Below, piece by piece: positions 1 through 9,892 of a DNA stretch of 64,000 nucleotides. Position numbers and translations under genes: made by a program. Positions within the stretch are counted from its first letter, which is position 1. Each line of letters begins with the position of its first letter. Under the pieces are notes generated by a model. It was given only the letters and a program-made list of their open reading frames with translations, made no database searches and was not told the origin of the DNA. The stretch comes from Sternotherus odoratus (Eukaryota; Chordata; Testudines; Kinosternidae), in assembly GCA_032164245.1 (NCBI GenBank), contig JAVMKO010000001.1, positions 291,821,041 through 291,885,040 on the forward strand, written 5' to 3'.

Positions 1-261
1 CTGAAAGGTGGGAAGGGCACCTGATAATGAGATCCTATAGAAAGCTGTTTAGCTAATCTTAATTTTAGTCTTTAGCCTGCAGAGTGTTGAACTCACTAGG
101 TGATTGGTTCTTATTCCAGCAGAGGTAACTGTGAACACTGCTGATCAATACCACAAATAGGTGATTAGTGTTCAGTGATTTACTAAACATCAGAGTATGA
201 ATTTCTTACCCAGCACAAAAGAGATCATGAGTCTGTTCTTCCACTGGGAGGCTCATTCATA
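1..261. other. Unassigned sequence
   Basis: I see no gene, repeat family or regulatory pattern here. Composition is AT-rich and unremarkable. Confidence 0.5.
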
Positions 262-269
262 GTCTAAAG

Positions 270-700
270 CAGGGGTCTCAAACATGCGGCCCGGGGGCCA
301 CATGCGGCCCACAAAGCCCTTCCCTGCGGCCCGCCAAGCTTCCTGGCGTGCCCCCCCCCCCCCCCGGTCCCCCCATAGCAGTTTGCAGGATGGAGGGGCC
401 AGAAGTGGAAGCTTCTCTGCTGCCTGGCTGGGCTGCGTGTGTTTCTAGCTCTGGACTTCCTAGATTGCTCTTGCTTTGTTTGCCAAACAGCTGTTGGTGG
501 TGCCTAGTGCTTTCCAGGAGGGAATGGGGAGCTGCGTGCTCAGAGGAGGAGGTGGGGCAGGGGTGGGACCTCTTGGAAGGGGTGGAGTGGGGGGGCGGAG
601 CCGGGGCAGCAAGGGTGGGGTGTGTGTCAGTGGTGTGGCCCTCGAGCCAGTGCACTAGTCCTCATGCGGCCCTCGTGGTCATTTGAGTTTGAGACCCCTG
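270..700. mobile_element. Non-autonomous hAT transposon with 8-bp TSD
   Basis: The 431-bp element begins CAGGGGTCTCAAAC and ends with its exact reverse complement, a perfect 14-bp terminal inverted repeat. It is flanked by a perfect 8-bp duplication GTCTAAAG (262-269 and 701-708), the target-site length of the hAT superfamily. Subterminal CATGCGGCCC motifs repeat near both ends, and a C-run lies at about 350-366. There is no transposase frame; the roughly 100-codon open frames on both strands are GC-rich shadows. Perfect ends and TSD suggest a fairly recent insertion. Confidence 0.9.
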
Positions 701-847
701 GTCTAAAGGATATTGTCCCTGTTATCAAGTTTTCCCTGATATTCTAAATTATCTTTAATCATTTTTCCTTTAAACACTTAAATATTTCCTTTTCCTCCTT
801 GGTATTTATACTTTTCAACTATCTGTCCCCTTTTGGCCATCTCCTTG

Positions 848-1095
848 TCTACACAGAGAAATTAATTCAGATTAAGGTAGGGTGTGAATTGAAAGCAGAT
901 TCCATATGCTTGATTAATGTCCTGTGTGGATGCTCTTATTTGGGAAAAGGAGTGTTTTTTTGTGAATTATCTTAATCCCTGGATGAATTCACTAGAATAA
1001 ACTAATTGAGAATAAGGCACTCTTATTCCAGAATAAGAGCATCCACACAGGAAATTAATCAGGCTCAACTATTCTGGAATAACTCCCTGGGCTGA
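848..1095. mobile_element. Inverted-repeat MITE-like element
   Basis: Two arms of about 33 bp, at 912-944 and 1028-1060, are near-perfect reverse complements (core GGATGCTCTTATT / AATAAGAGCATCC). The loop is AT-rich and contains further ATTCC/GGAAT-type dyads. A GTCTACACAG motif at the left edge recurs at the ends of other MITE-like elements in the window. Outer ends and TSD are uncertain, so the boundaries are approximate. Confidence 0.55.
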
Positions 1096-1560
1096 CAAAT
1101 CCTGAGCTAAATAATAAATATTTAGTTCTTTCCATCTTTTTATAAATAAATGAATGGCCTTAGTCTGCAGATAATTTTTGATGTTTTAACTCCCGCTAAT
1201 TTTTCACATCTTTCTGCTTATGAGGCGGCCAGGACTCAATATGTTATTGCTATTGTGTCACCAACATCTGAAAGCTTCCTGGCAGCAAGACAGGATGTTT
1301 CTATGAGTAGAGCCCTGGGTCACATTGGCCTTTCTGGCTGCCGTATTGCATTGTAAACTCAAATCTCACTTGCTCTCCAGTCACCCTTAGCTAGGTTACT
1401 CCCTCCCTTTGGATATCTGCATTTTGGATTCTCTTTCCACAAATGGAAGAGCTGCATTGTCCCAAGCTCGACCTCATGTTGCTGTTTCCTGCCCATATTT
1501 CTAACCTCTCTCTTATTTCTTTGGGCTTCCTGATATTATCAACATCTCCCCAGCTTCTCA
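1096..1560. other. Unassigned sequence between transposons
   Basis: No recognisable gene or repeat. A 68-codon open frame at 1150-1356 has no similarity I recognise and is expected by chance. Confidence 0.4.
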
Positions 1561-1563
1561 TTA

Positions 1564-2093
1564 CAGTAAACCCTCGATTTAACGGACCTCGATTTAACGG
1601 ACTTCGGATGCAACGGACAAAATTTCTGAGCAAGTCTGATGCATTCCTGATCCATTTCTGGCGGGCTGGCTGCCGGCTCCCGGCTGCTGCCCGGGTCCCA
1701 GCCGTGGGCGGGCGGGCTGGCTGACGGCTCCCGCCTGTGGGCGGGCTGGCTGGCTGGCTGACGGGTCCCGCCTGCTGGCTGCCGGCTCCCGCCCGAGTCC
1801 CGCCAGCGGGCGGGCTGCCGGCTCCCACCCGAGTCCCGGAAGCGCGCGGTCTGGCTGCTGGCTCCCGGCTGCCGCCTGGGTCCCAGCAGCCGGGACCCGG
1901 GCGGACTGGCTGCCGGCTTCCGGCTGCCACCCGGGTCCCGGCAGCGGGCGGGCTGCGGAGCTGCCGCCCCGACCCTGTGGCGGGCGGGCTGCTGCTCCAA
2001 CAGCTCATTTTTTTAAAATTATTAAATAACGGACTTTTTGATTTAACGGACACCCCCTCGCCCGAATTAGTCTGTTAAATGGAGGTTTTACTG
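1564..2093 (+). mobile_element. TcMar-Tigger-like non-autonomous transposon
   Basis: The ends read CAGTAAACCCTCGATTTAAC and, reverse-complemented, CAGTAAAACCTCCATTTAAC, flanked by TA on both sides (1562-1563 and 2094-2095), the mariner/Tigger target site. GATTTAACGGAC motifs are repeated at both subterminal regions. No transposase is encoded. The interior is a GC-rich repeat array annotated separately. A shorter relative lies in the opposite orientation at 25,247-25,587. Confidence 0.9.
1660..1990 (+). repeat. GC-rich degenerate minisatellite inside the Tigger-like element
   Basis: Variants of GGCTGCCGGCTCCCG and CCGGGTCCC alternate through about 330 bp. The related element at 25,247 carries only about 130 bp of this kind of sequence, so the array has expanded or contracted between copies. 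It explains the long open frames on both strands here (up to about 220 codons, rich in Arg, Pro, Ala and Gly). Confidence 0.75.
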
Positions 2094-2284
2094 TATTAGC
2101 TCGCGGAGGGACCTGTTTTTCTGCTACCCTCATTCATGGTGAGTAGTGCTTTACTCCATAAGTAGTCCCGTTTAAATCAGAACTGCTCCTTCATTATGAT
2201 GCTGCCTTAGCCTTCTTCCAGATAGCTAATACCAATGGATCAATAGGTAAGGCTATAAGAAAATGGCAGGCTGTGATTTTATTG

Positions 2285-2379
2285 CGGGAACCAGATGTTC
2301 TATGGCTTGTGTTACACAGGAGGTCCGACTAGGTGATCATAATGATCCCTTCTGACCTTAAACTCTATGAGTCTATGAA
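2285..2379 (+). mobile_element. CR1 LINE 3' end
   Basis: The typical CR1 tail is seen: GGAGGTCCGACTAGGTGATC, then an ATGATCCCTTCTGACC-like stretch and a terminal ATGAGTCT/ATGAACT 8-bp repeat. Only the 3' untranslated tail remains. Confidence 0.8.
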
Positions 2380-2779
2380 CTGTTAACACACACCACAACT
2401 TTTGATAGTTGCTGCAAACTTGAGTGGGGTTGCGACCCAGTGGCCCAGGTTGTAGTGCGACTTACTCAGATTGGTCTGGGACGCGCCTCTGTCACACTTG
2501 CCTTCGGAAGCCCAGCGAGACACACCATGGCTGCAACCAAAAAAAAAATCACAACTGTCTTAGAACATAATAATGGCCGTATTAGTTCAGATCAAAGGCC
2601 CATCTAAGCCGAGTATCCTGTCTTCCAACACTGGCCAATGGCAGGTACACCAGAGGGAATGAACAGAACAGGTATTCATCAAGTGATCCATCCCCTGTCG
2701 CTCCTTCCCAGCTTCTGGCAAAGAGAGCCTAGGGACACTCAGAGCAGAGGGTTTCATCCCTGACTATCCTGGCTAATAG

Positions 2780-2856
2780 CCTATAACCTATAATAACCTA
2801 TATAATAACAACCTATATAATAATAACCTATATATATATAATAATAATATATATAA
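2780..2856. repeat. AT-rich microsatellite, left of the Helitron
   Basis: Imperfect repeats of AACCTATATAAT and pure TA runs. They appear to derive from the CR1 sequence AATAGCCTATAACC and continue on the far side of the Helitron. Confidence 0.8.
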
Positions 2857-3819
2857 TCTATATATATAAAAGTCAAATGGTGTATGCGTGTATGCGTGCA
2901 TGCGTGCCTGTATGTACGTTCCCTTACTCCTTCCACACCGTTTGAGCTAGAGACTTGAAATTTGGTACAGTTATAGGTCTTAGGGTCCTAATCAGGGTAA
3001 GAGTCGAAAATTTTTCAAATCTCACTTCTGACGCCCCCCAGGGGTGAAATTCTTTAAAGGCCAATCACATCAGCTGGGCAGCTGCTGTTCTCTGTGACAT
3101 AGTTATGATGTCATAATACCCCCCTCCAACGGACCCCGCACTCGCTCAGCTCTCTGCCCCCTCACCCCTCCAACGGACCCCGCACTCGCTCAGCTCTCTG
3201 CCCCTCCCCACCTCCGACGGACCCGAGTTGGGTTTGGTCAGAGGGTAAGTGAGGTGGGGGTGTCGGGTTTGGTGGGGGGGGTGAGGTGGGGGTGTCGGGT
3301 TTGGTCGGGGGGGTAAGTGAGCCGGGGGTGTTGGGTTTGGTCTGGGGGGGTGGGAAGGTGTCGGGGTGGGTGAGGGGTGAGGTGTGGGTTTTGGGGTTGG
3401 TCAGGGGGTGTTGGGTTTGGTGGGGGGATGAGGAGGGGGGTCGGGGTTGGTCGAGGGGTAAGTGAGGTGTGGGTGTCAGGTTTGTTTGTGGTGGTAGGTA
3501 GGGGTGTTGGGTTTGGTTGGGGGGGAAAGTGAGGTGGGTGTGTCAGGTTTGGTCTATGGGGGGTGAGGTGTGGGTGTTGGTCAGGGGGTGTTGTGGTTGG
3601 TAGGGGGTGTTAGGTTTGGGTGGGGAGGTGAAAATGTGAGTCGGGGTTGGTTGAGGGGTAAGTGAGGTGGGGGTGTCGGGTTTGGTCGCGGGGGGTGAGG
3701 TGGGGGTGTCAGGTTTGCTCTCTGCCCCCTCCCCCCTCCAACAGACCCCACACTCGCTCAGCTCTCTGCCCCCTCCCCACCTCCGACGGACCCGAGCAAC
3801 ACCGGGTATTTTTGCTAGT
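2857..3819 (+). mobile_element. Non-autonomous Helitron (Helentron-like)
   Basis: The 963-bp element starts TCTATATATATAAAAGTC and ends CTAGT. A 3' hairpin with stem ACCCG/CGGGT and 8-nt loop (3,790-3,807) lies 7 nt before the terminal CTAGT, as in Helitrons. There is no target-site duplication and the target is AT-rich, also as expected. No Rep/helicase frame is present. The interior holds a GTATGCG-type short repeat, duplicated CTCCAACGGACCCCGCACTC segments near both ends, and a G-rich minisatellite. A second, shorter Helitron with matching termini lies on the other strand at 60,315-60,513. Confidence 0.8.
3232..3720 (+). repeat. G-rich minisatellite within the Helitron
   Basis: About 490 bp of variable-length units built from GTGAGGTGGGGGTGTCGGG and TTTGGTCGGGG. 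Frequent runs of three or more G on the plus strand give high G-quadruplex potential. Confidence 0.8.
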
Positions 3820-3980
3820 AATATTATATAATATAATAATAATAATAATATATATTATTATATATAATAATAATATTATACATATATATATGTTAATAAT
3901 AACCTATAATAACCTATATAATATAACCTATTATAACCTATATAATAACCTATAACCTAATAACCTATAACCTAATAACC
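3820..3980. repeat. AT-rich microsatellite, right of the Helitron
   Basis: TATTA/AATAAT runs pass into about eight imperfect AATAACCTAT units that end at the CR1 ORF2 remnant. It is the counterpart of 2,780-2,856. Confidence 0.8.
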
Positions 3981-4206
3981 TATCTTCCATGAACTTATCT
4001 AGTTCTTTTTTGAACCCAGTTACTGTCTGGGCCTTCACAACATCCACTGGCAAAGAGTTCCAGAGACTGACTGTGCATTGTGTGGTGATATACTTCCTTT
4101 TGTTTGTTTTAAACCTGCTGCCTATTAATTTCATTTGGTAACCCCTAGTTCTTGTGTTATGAGGAGTAAATAACACTTCCATATTTACTTTCTCCCCACC
4201 ACTCAT
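3981..4206 (-). pseudogene. CR1 ORF2 C-terminal remnant
   Basis: The minus-strand frame encodes the conserved end of the CR1 reverse transcriptase [20 protein letters not shown], then [25 protein letters not shown] and ELDKFMEDR. The normal end after KFMEDR is replaced by translated microsatellite. Endonuclease and polymerase domains are missing, so it cannot be functional. Confidence 0.85.
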
Positions 4207-5880
4207 GACAGAGATACAAAAGGAGCACTTAAAGATGACAGAGTCATTGCAGAGAAACTAAATGAATTCTTTGCTTCAGTCTTCACGGCTGAGGACATTA
4301 GGGAGATTCCTAAACCTGAGCTGTCTTTTGTAGGTGACGAATCTGAGGTATTGTCACAAATTGAAGTATCAGTAGAGGAGGTTCTGGAACTCATTGATAA
4401 ACTTAACTGTAACAAGTCACCGGGACCAGATGGCATTCACCCAAGAGTTCTGAAAGAACTCAAATGTGAAATTGCGGCACTATTAACGAGGATTTGTAAC
4501 CTATCCTTTAAATCGGCTACTGTGCCCAGTGACTGGAAGATAGCTAATGTAACGCCAATATTTAAAAAGGGCTCTAGAGGTGATCCTGGCAATTACAGAC
4601 CAGTCAGTCTAACGTCCGTACCGGGAAAATTAGTTGAAACAATAGTAAAGAATAAAATTGTCAGACACATAGAAGAGCATAAATTGTTGGGCAAAAGTCA
4701 ACATGGTTTCTGCAAAGGGAAATCATGTCTTACTAATCTATTAGAGTTCTTTGAAGGGGTCAACAAACATGTGGACAAGGGGGATCCGGTGGACATAGTG
4801 TACTTAGATTTCCAGAAAGCCTTTGACACGGTCCCTCACCAAAGGCTCTTACGTAAATTAAGCTGCCATGGGATAAGAGGGAAGATCTTATCATGGATTG
4901 AAAACTGGTTAAAAGACAGGGAACAAAGGGTAGGAATAAATGGAACTTTTTCAGAATGGAGAGGGGTAACTAGTGGTGTTCCCCAAGGGTCAGTCCTGGG
5001 ACCGATCCTATTCAACTTATTTATAAATGATTTGGAGGAAGGGGTAAACAGTGATGTGGCAAAGTTTTCAGATGATACTAAACTGCTCAAAGTAGTAAGG
5101 ACCAAAGCAGACTGTGAAGAACTTCAAAAAGATCTCACTAAACTAAGTGATTGGGCAACAAAATGGCAAATGAAATTTAATGTGGATAAATGTAAAGTCA
5201 TGCACATTGGAAAAAATAACCCCAACTATACATACAATATGATGGGGGCTAATTTAGCTACAACCAATCAGGAAAAAGACCTGGGAGTCATTGTGGATAG
5301 TTCTCTGAAGGCATCCACGCAGTGTGCAGCGGCAGTCAAAAAAGCAAACAGGATGTTAGGAATCATTAAAAAAGGGATAGAGAATAAGTCTGAGAATATC
5401 TTATTGCCCTTATACAAATCCATGGTGCGCCCACATCTTGAATACTGCGTACAAATGTGGTCTCCTCATCTCATAAAGGATATAGTGGCACTAGAAAAGG
5501 TTCAGAGAAGGGCAACTAAAATGATTAGGGGTTTGGAACGGGTCCCATATGAAGAGAGATTAAAGAGGCTAGGACTTTTTAGCTTGGAAAAGAGGAGACT
5601 AAGGGGGGATATGATAGAGGTATATAAAATTATGAGTGGTGTGGAGGAAGTAAATAAGGAAAAGTTATTTACTTGTTCCCAAAATAGAAGAACTAGGGGC
5701 CACTCAATGAAATTGGCGTGCAGCAGGTTTAAAACAAATAAAAGGAAGTTCTTCTTCACACAGCGCACAGTCAACCTGTGGAACTCCTTACCTGAGGAGG
5801 CTGTGAAGGCTAGGACTATAACAGGGTTTAAAAGAGAGCTGGATAAATTCATGGAGGCTAAGTCCATAAATGGCTATTAG
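4207..5880 (+). CDS. CR1 ORF2 reverse transcriptase, N-terminally truncated
   Basis: This is the RT part of the CR1 ORF2 polyprotein, which in full-length elements copies the LINE RNA at a nicked target. About 557 codons are open without a stop or frameshift, from the truncation point to the stop. Visible RT blocks are [10 protein letters not shown], the [15 protein letters not shown] block, [14 protein letters not shown] (from 4,801), [15 protein letters not shown] (about 4,975) and the catalytic block KFSDDTKLL (FSDD at 5,065-5,076), then the C-terminal RTRGHSMKL and [14 protein letters not shown] segments. The family normally has FADD; here Ala is Ser, but both aspartates remain. The AP-type endonuclease and ORF1 are absent. 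The first ATG is well inside, so a normal start does not exist. The open frame points to a young copy; it is not a host gene. Confidence 0.85.
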   Translation, partial: DRDTKGALKDDRVIAEKLNEFFASVFTAEDIREIPKPELSFVGDESEVLSQIEVSVEEVLELIDKLNCNKSPGPDGIHPRVLKELKCEIAALLTRICNLSFKSATVPSDWKIANVTPIFKKGSRGDPGNYRPVSLTSVPGKLVETIVKNKIVRHIEEHKLLGKSQHGFCKGKSCLTNLLEFFEGVNKHVDKGDPVDIVYLDFQKAFDTVPHQRLLRKLSCHGIRGKILSWIENWLKDREQRVGINGTFSEWRGVTSGVPQGSVLGPILFNLFINDLEEGVNSDVAKFSDDTKLLKVVRTKADCEELQKDLTKLSDWATKWQMKFNVDKCKVMHIGKNNPNYTYNMMGANLATTNQEKDLGVIVDSSLKASTQCAAAVKKANRMLGIIKKGIENKSENILLPLYKSMVRPHLEYCVQMWSPHLIKDIVALEKVQRRATKMIRGLERVPYEERLKRLGLFSLEKRRLRGDMIEVYKIMSGVEEVNKEKLFTCSQNRRTRGHSMKLACSRFKTNKRKFFFTQRTVNLWNSLPEEAVKARTITGFKRELDKFMEAKSINGY

Positions 5881-6078
5881 CCGGGATGGGTAATGAATGG
5901 TGTCCCTAGCCTCTGTCTGTCAGAGGGGGGTGATGGATGGCAGGAGAGAGATCGCTCGATCATACCTGTTAGGTTCACTCACTCCGGGGCACCTGGCATT
6001 GGCCACTGTTGGTAGACAGGATGCTGGGCTAGATGGACCTTTGGTCTGACCCAGTATGGCCGTTCTTATGTTCTTATA
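4207..6078 (+). mobile_element. 5'-truncated CR1 LINE with open RT frame
   Basis: The copy begins inside the region linking endonuclease and RT and runs through ORF2 (stop 5,878-5,880), a 198-bp 3' UTR (GGGGCACCTGGCATTGGCCA, then GGACCTTTGGTCTGACCCAG), and the CR1 terminal 8-bp repeat TTCTTATG-TTCTTATA at 6,063-6,078. The 5' end meets the opposite-strand CR1 at 4,206. The subfamily differs from that neighbour, for example [16 protein letters not shown] versus [15 protein letters not shown], so these are two separate insertions. Confidence 0.95.
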
Positions 6079-6440
6079 TAGATCTGTATCATACCACCCT
6101 TAATCATCTCTTTTCCAAGCTGAAAAGTCCCAGTCTTATTAATCTTTCCTCATATGGAAGCTGTTCCATACCCCATACAGTCTTGCAGCCTCATCAATAG
6201 GTCTTTTCCATCTCTAACTCATAAGATCAATCAAAGGACTGGAACTAGCTCAGAGGCTCCTCCTTAGACCCCTCTCCTGCTCCATACCTGCTCTCCATCA
6301 CCACTCTTTCTGTTCACTTTCCTTCAGCAGATTTTCAATCCAGGAAGCCAGTTTCAATCCAGACCGATTTGATTTCATTTGGCAAGAGAGGAGACGCTAT
6401 CAAATGCTTTATTGAAATCCAAATGTAATTTCACCTCCAT
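6079..6440 (-). mobile_element. Older CR1 fragments
   Basis: The minus strand carries decayed CR1 ORF2 pieces: the TTGGAAAAGAGATGATTAAG-type segment at 6,079-6,180 and a segment encoding LDFNKAFDSV near 6,385-6,425. The middle is poorly matched, so the interval may hold two fragments. Confidence 0.6.
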
Positions 6441-6664
6441 TTCCTGTGTCATGCGTTTTAAATAAAGTTTAAACTTTATGCTGATGCACAGAAAGGCACA
6501 GCCCCGGGGGAGGGGAAGCAAAGGTGACTTGAAGCCGCCCATGTTCTGGGCTGCTGCAGGAGCCAAATAGAAGTTGGCATAAGTCAGAGCAGTCCCAGGA
6601 ATTGCTCTAATTTATGACAGCCTCCCTGCCGCAAGCTAGAATTCCCATAATGCTGAGCTGCATC

Positions 6665-7045
6665 CCTTTAAGGTGGTCACCTTTCTAAACGCTGGTAACT
6701 GGAGCCTGAGGCCCTGGCCCCTTCTCCATCTCTTTCCCCCAAGTCCCAGCCCCTTCTCCACCTCCTCCCTCTCAGGCCCCACCCCCGTCGCTCGCTCCTC
6801 TCTCCCTGAATCATCTCCCCTTCCCCCATTCCTACCCCCAGCTGGGCTCCCTCTGCTCTGGGGCTGGAACAAGAGCTTCTGCAGTCTGACCAGGAGCCTG
6901 CGTGCAGATAGGAGGCAGCCCTGGTCGAGCAGGGGTTGGCGTGGGTTAATGGCTTTCCGGTCAAAAACAGGCACCCGACAAGCCTAAATGGCACTTGGAC
7001 ACAGAAGCCAAAAACTGGACTGTCCGGGTAAAAGCCTAATCCCTT
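6665..7045. mobile_element. Degenerate hAT element, relative of 28,003-28,521
   Basis: The interior shares the AGGAGGCAGCCCTGG (here) versus AGGAGGCGGCCCCGG (at 28.3 kb) block and flanking GGTTGG/AACTGGACT segments in the same order. The C-rich left half matches in style. The ends are eroded and I see no clear TSD. Confidence 0.4.
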
Positions 7046-7289
7046 TCCCCACTGACTCACCACCGGCACCAGCGTGCTAAGCGGAGATGGTGTAGGGATG
7101 CTTATATGGGCCCTGCGCTCCTCCTGCTCTGGACAAATTCTTCCTCAGCCCCTTGCAGCACATCGGGGCTAGGTGTAGGGCCGATAACTGGTCTCCGAGC
7201 TGGCCTGCCAAGAGCTGTTCTTTAAGGGTGTGGCACCGTGTCCCCCCATGTCTCAGTGGAACATTGACTAATACACAGCTGGAATCAGT

Positions 7290-8000
7290 CTGGCTCAACT
7301 GGGCACTAAAACAGGTATCAGAATGATAAGAATGTGTTTCGACTTCATTGAATGCTGGTGAGTTGCTGCCTGCAATAATCTCCCTTTAACCTCTGTATCC
7401 CTTATTGTAAAGTAATATTGGAGTGGTTATATTGTGAGCCTCTGGGACCGTGTAAAATGCCAAACAGGAGAGCGCCAGCTACTGTGAAGTGCCGATCTGC
7501 AGCGGAAGGTGTTAGGTCCTGCCCAACTAGAACGGTCCATCAACGCCAGGAGGACTATAATGGGATGTTAAAGGGGACAAAAGACTCTGCTGCTCTGCTC
7601 TTCTCCCCCATCAAGATGTGTCATGCAAGAAGTCCCCCTTCATCTGAGTTTTGCTGTTCAGAGCACATGGCAGGAGTGGGTAAAAATCCCAAACAGAAGG
7701 AACTGAGTGTTTCTGTGCTGCTTGGATTCTGGAGGACAAGGTTTTCTAGGCATAAGAAAGAGGTCTGCAGCTGTTTCACCTGGGTTAGCCCTGAAGGACA
7801 TACAGAGTTTGTTTATTATAGAAGGTTGAAACTTAAGATTGTAACTCATTGGAATATCTGTTTAGCTGCCTGAACCTTGTAAATAATTCTCATTTCCTTT
7901 TCCCATTAAGAAATCTGCCTAGAGTTTATTATCGGATTGATTACAAGCGTTGTCTTTGGTGTGAGATCTACGGTGCAATTGACCTGGGATAAGTGACCTG
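7290..8000 (+). repeat. Dispersed repeat family copy A (possible LTR)
   Basis: This segment aligns by eye over about 650 bp with the split copy at 18,040-19,530. Shared blocks include CCAAACAGGA, TTAGGTCCTGCCCA, GACAAAAGACT, GTGCTGCTTGGATTCTGG, CCTTGTAAATAA and TTGTCTTTGGTGTGAGATCT in the same order. The promoter/poly-A-like style suggests an endogenous retroviral LTR, but I cannot find TG..CA ends with a TSD, so the class is open. The 151-codon frame at 7,418-7,873 lies wholly inside the repeat. Confidence 0.6.
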
Positions 8001-8587
8001 AGATAAGCAAGCCAAAGGGCTCGCTCCAACTGCTGCTGAAGTCCACAGACTCCTTTAGACATCAGTGGGAATTGGATCAGGCACCCACACAACCACACCA
8101 TTTAGCAGCAGGCAGCCTTCCGTCTCAAGAGACCGGAGTATGCGTCCCTGCGAGGTAAAGAATTTACTCAGTTGGTTTCATGGAAGCTGCCAACGTGGCT
8201 GAAGAGACCTGCTCGAGAGACAATCTCTGACTCTGCCGTATCTGTCCCATGCAAAGGTGGTCCCTCAAGGCTTTGGGCTCTGCCTTCTGCGAGCTCTTTT
8301 CTCCTCTGCTAGGCTGGACGGCTTTCTCTGGGAACTCCGGAGAGCTTGGGTAAGCGCTTGTTCCCAACGGCTGCGGTCCTGAGTGTGATCATCCCCGTTA
8401 TCCACATCCAGCTCTGTTTCTTTGAGGTCTGGAAATGCAATTTTGTGCGTCCTCTGGGTCTTTTTCCAGATGCCCAGTTCTCGGATATGCAGATGCCAGT
8501 GCGCCAGTTGCTGATACGAGTGCGCTGATATTTCTAAGGGTTCCCCCTATTTGATCTTTATCAATAGCTATTTTTTGCAAAGTAAAT
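8001..8587. other. Unassigned sequence
   Basis: Nothing recognised beyond short open frames with no visible domains. Confidence 0.4.
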
Positions 8588-8672
8588 AAGATGAGGAAGA
8601 CTTGTGGCACCATAGAGACTACACGTCTTCCTCGTTTTATTTACGGATACGGACTAACACAGCTGCTAATCC
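8588..8672. mobile_element. Penelope-like element terminal fragment
   Basis: Only the paired ends remain: GACTTGTGGCACCATAGAGA followed by TACGGACTAACACAGCTGCT. The same motifs bound the larger Penelope-like insertion at 18,452-19,212. Confidence 0.6.
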
Positions 8673-9685
8673 TAAACCTGTTTTTACAAGGTGTGTGTTG
8701 CTTCTTAACTGCCAAACTTCTGTGGCAATTTCCTCTAATCAAGGAAAAGCAGATTTCAAAACATAATTTTCAGGATCTCAGCTATTTAACAGGCCTGAGT
8801 GATTTCCTTACCCACCTCCTTTATCACCCTTTGCCTCACTGTTATTTCTTTTGCCCGTGCTTCGTTTGCTAACCGCTTTGGCTTCATTATTCACTTTGCA
8901 TCTTGGCTGCCTTCCTCTTTCCCTGCAGCATTGACTGGCTCTGTATATTCTCCTCTGGCTGCTTCCCCATCTGTCTCCTTTACAGATTTGCGTTTCCCTC
9001 AGGATCCCCATCAGTCCCTTAGGAAACCAGATTGAGCTACGGGATTAAAGAGTCAGTTCAATTCCAGAGGAAGAACACACGGTTCTTTCCTCTGCACATT
9101 GGGGGCTGCTGCGTCACCGGCGGCAGTCGGCCACAGGGGTGGGCTGGCCGCCACCCCATTTCCCAGGGCTTCTACAACTGGGAAGTAGCTTTAAATCCCA
9201 TCCACCGGCAGCAGACGTCCAAGAGCGGCACAGAATCGGTACGTCCTCTTCCACAGCCAGCTCTGGCCAACCCACCGGAGCAGGGCCTGCCGGGGGCACC
9301 ACCCTGCCCCTGCTCCCACCAACGCCACATCAGTTCCAGACTGGGCTAGTGGAACCCAAGAGAATCTGTCCACTAGACAGTTCTCTCCCCACCTCCCTTC
9401 TTCCCCTGGAATAAAACCTGTTCAGCTGCAAACATGCCGGCCATGAGGCTACTGGCTGTTGCTGCTGGTGACGGCCCCAGGGGGTACACCTGCCCCCAGG
9501 GGGTACCTTGCTGAGTACTGAATAGGAGAGGTCCCTCTGCCGGCAGGGCTGTGGACAATATAGAGCGGCTATCCCCATAGCAGAATGGCAGGGCGCAGCA
9601 TGTCCACAGTGAACAAGGACCTTGGGGAGAGGTCACCGAAAAGGCCGGGAGCCATAATGGCTCAGAAAGGGCTTGACAAAGCCCT
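8673..9685. other. Unassigned sequence
   Basis: A pyrimidine-rich stretch at 8,800-9,030 is followed by GC-moderate sequence. Overlapping 60-105-codon frames on both strands have no recognisable domain. No repeat was identified by eye. Confidence 0.4.
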
Positions 9686-9689
9686 GGCT

Positions 9690-9786
9690 GGGATGATTTA
9701 CTTGGGGATTGATCCTGCTTTGAGCAGGGGGTTGGACTAGATGACCTCCTGTGGTCCCTTCCAACCCTGATATTCTATGATCCTAT
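9690..9786 (+). mobile_element. CR1 LINE 3' end
   Basis: The classic tail is seen: GATGATTTACTTGGGGATTG, GAGCAGGGGGTTGGACTAGA, then CCAACCCTGATATTCTATGA and ATCCTATAA. The same subfamily tail occurs on the other strand at 23,033-23,225. Confidence 0.9.
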
Positions 9787-9892
9787 AAGGTCCTCTGGAG
9801 AGTTGGGTGCTGCATTAGTGGTGGAGGACAAGGGGATGGGTGCTAGTGTAACCCACTGGGGGGGGGGTTACTGGTTCCCCCCTCTACTGAGA

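Larger units (their letters stand above)
2559..4206 (-). mobile_element. CR1 LINE copy, split by a Helitron
   Basis: On the minus strand this is a 5'-truncated CR1. The 3' tail lies at 2,559-2,786 (TAATAATGGCCGTATT tail, then the GGCAGGTACACCAGAGGGAA 3' UTR) and the ORF2 C-terminal region at 3,981-4,206. The pieces would join at the 'CTATTAGCCAGGA' position of the consensus, exactly where the Helitron (2,857-3,819) and AT-rich expansions now sit. The 5' truncation point abuts a second CR1 in opposite orientation. Confidence 0.85.

Noticed and set aside
1391..2053. 220-codon minus-strand Arg/Pro/Gly-rich frame
   Set aside because: It lies within the Tigger-like element and its GC-rich array; the opposite strand is also largely open.
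3981..6078. Single CR1 with a twin-priming type 5' inversion
   Set aside because: Both halves contain the same 3' ORF2 region and a 3' UTR and differ in subfamily residues, so they are two insertions.
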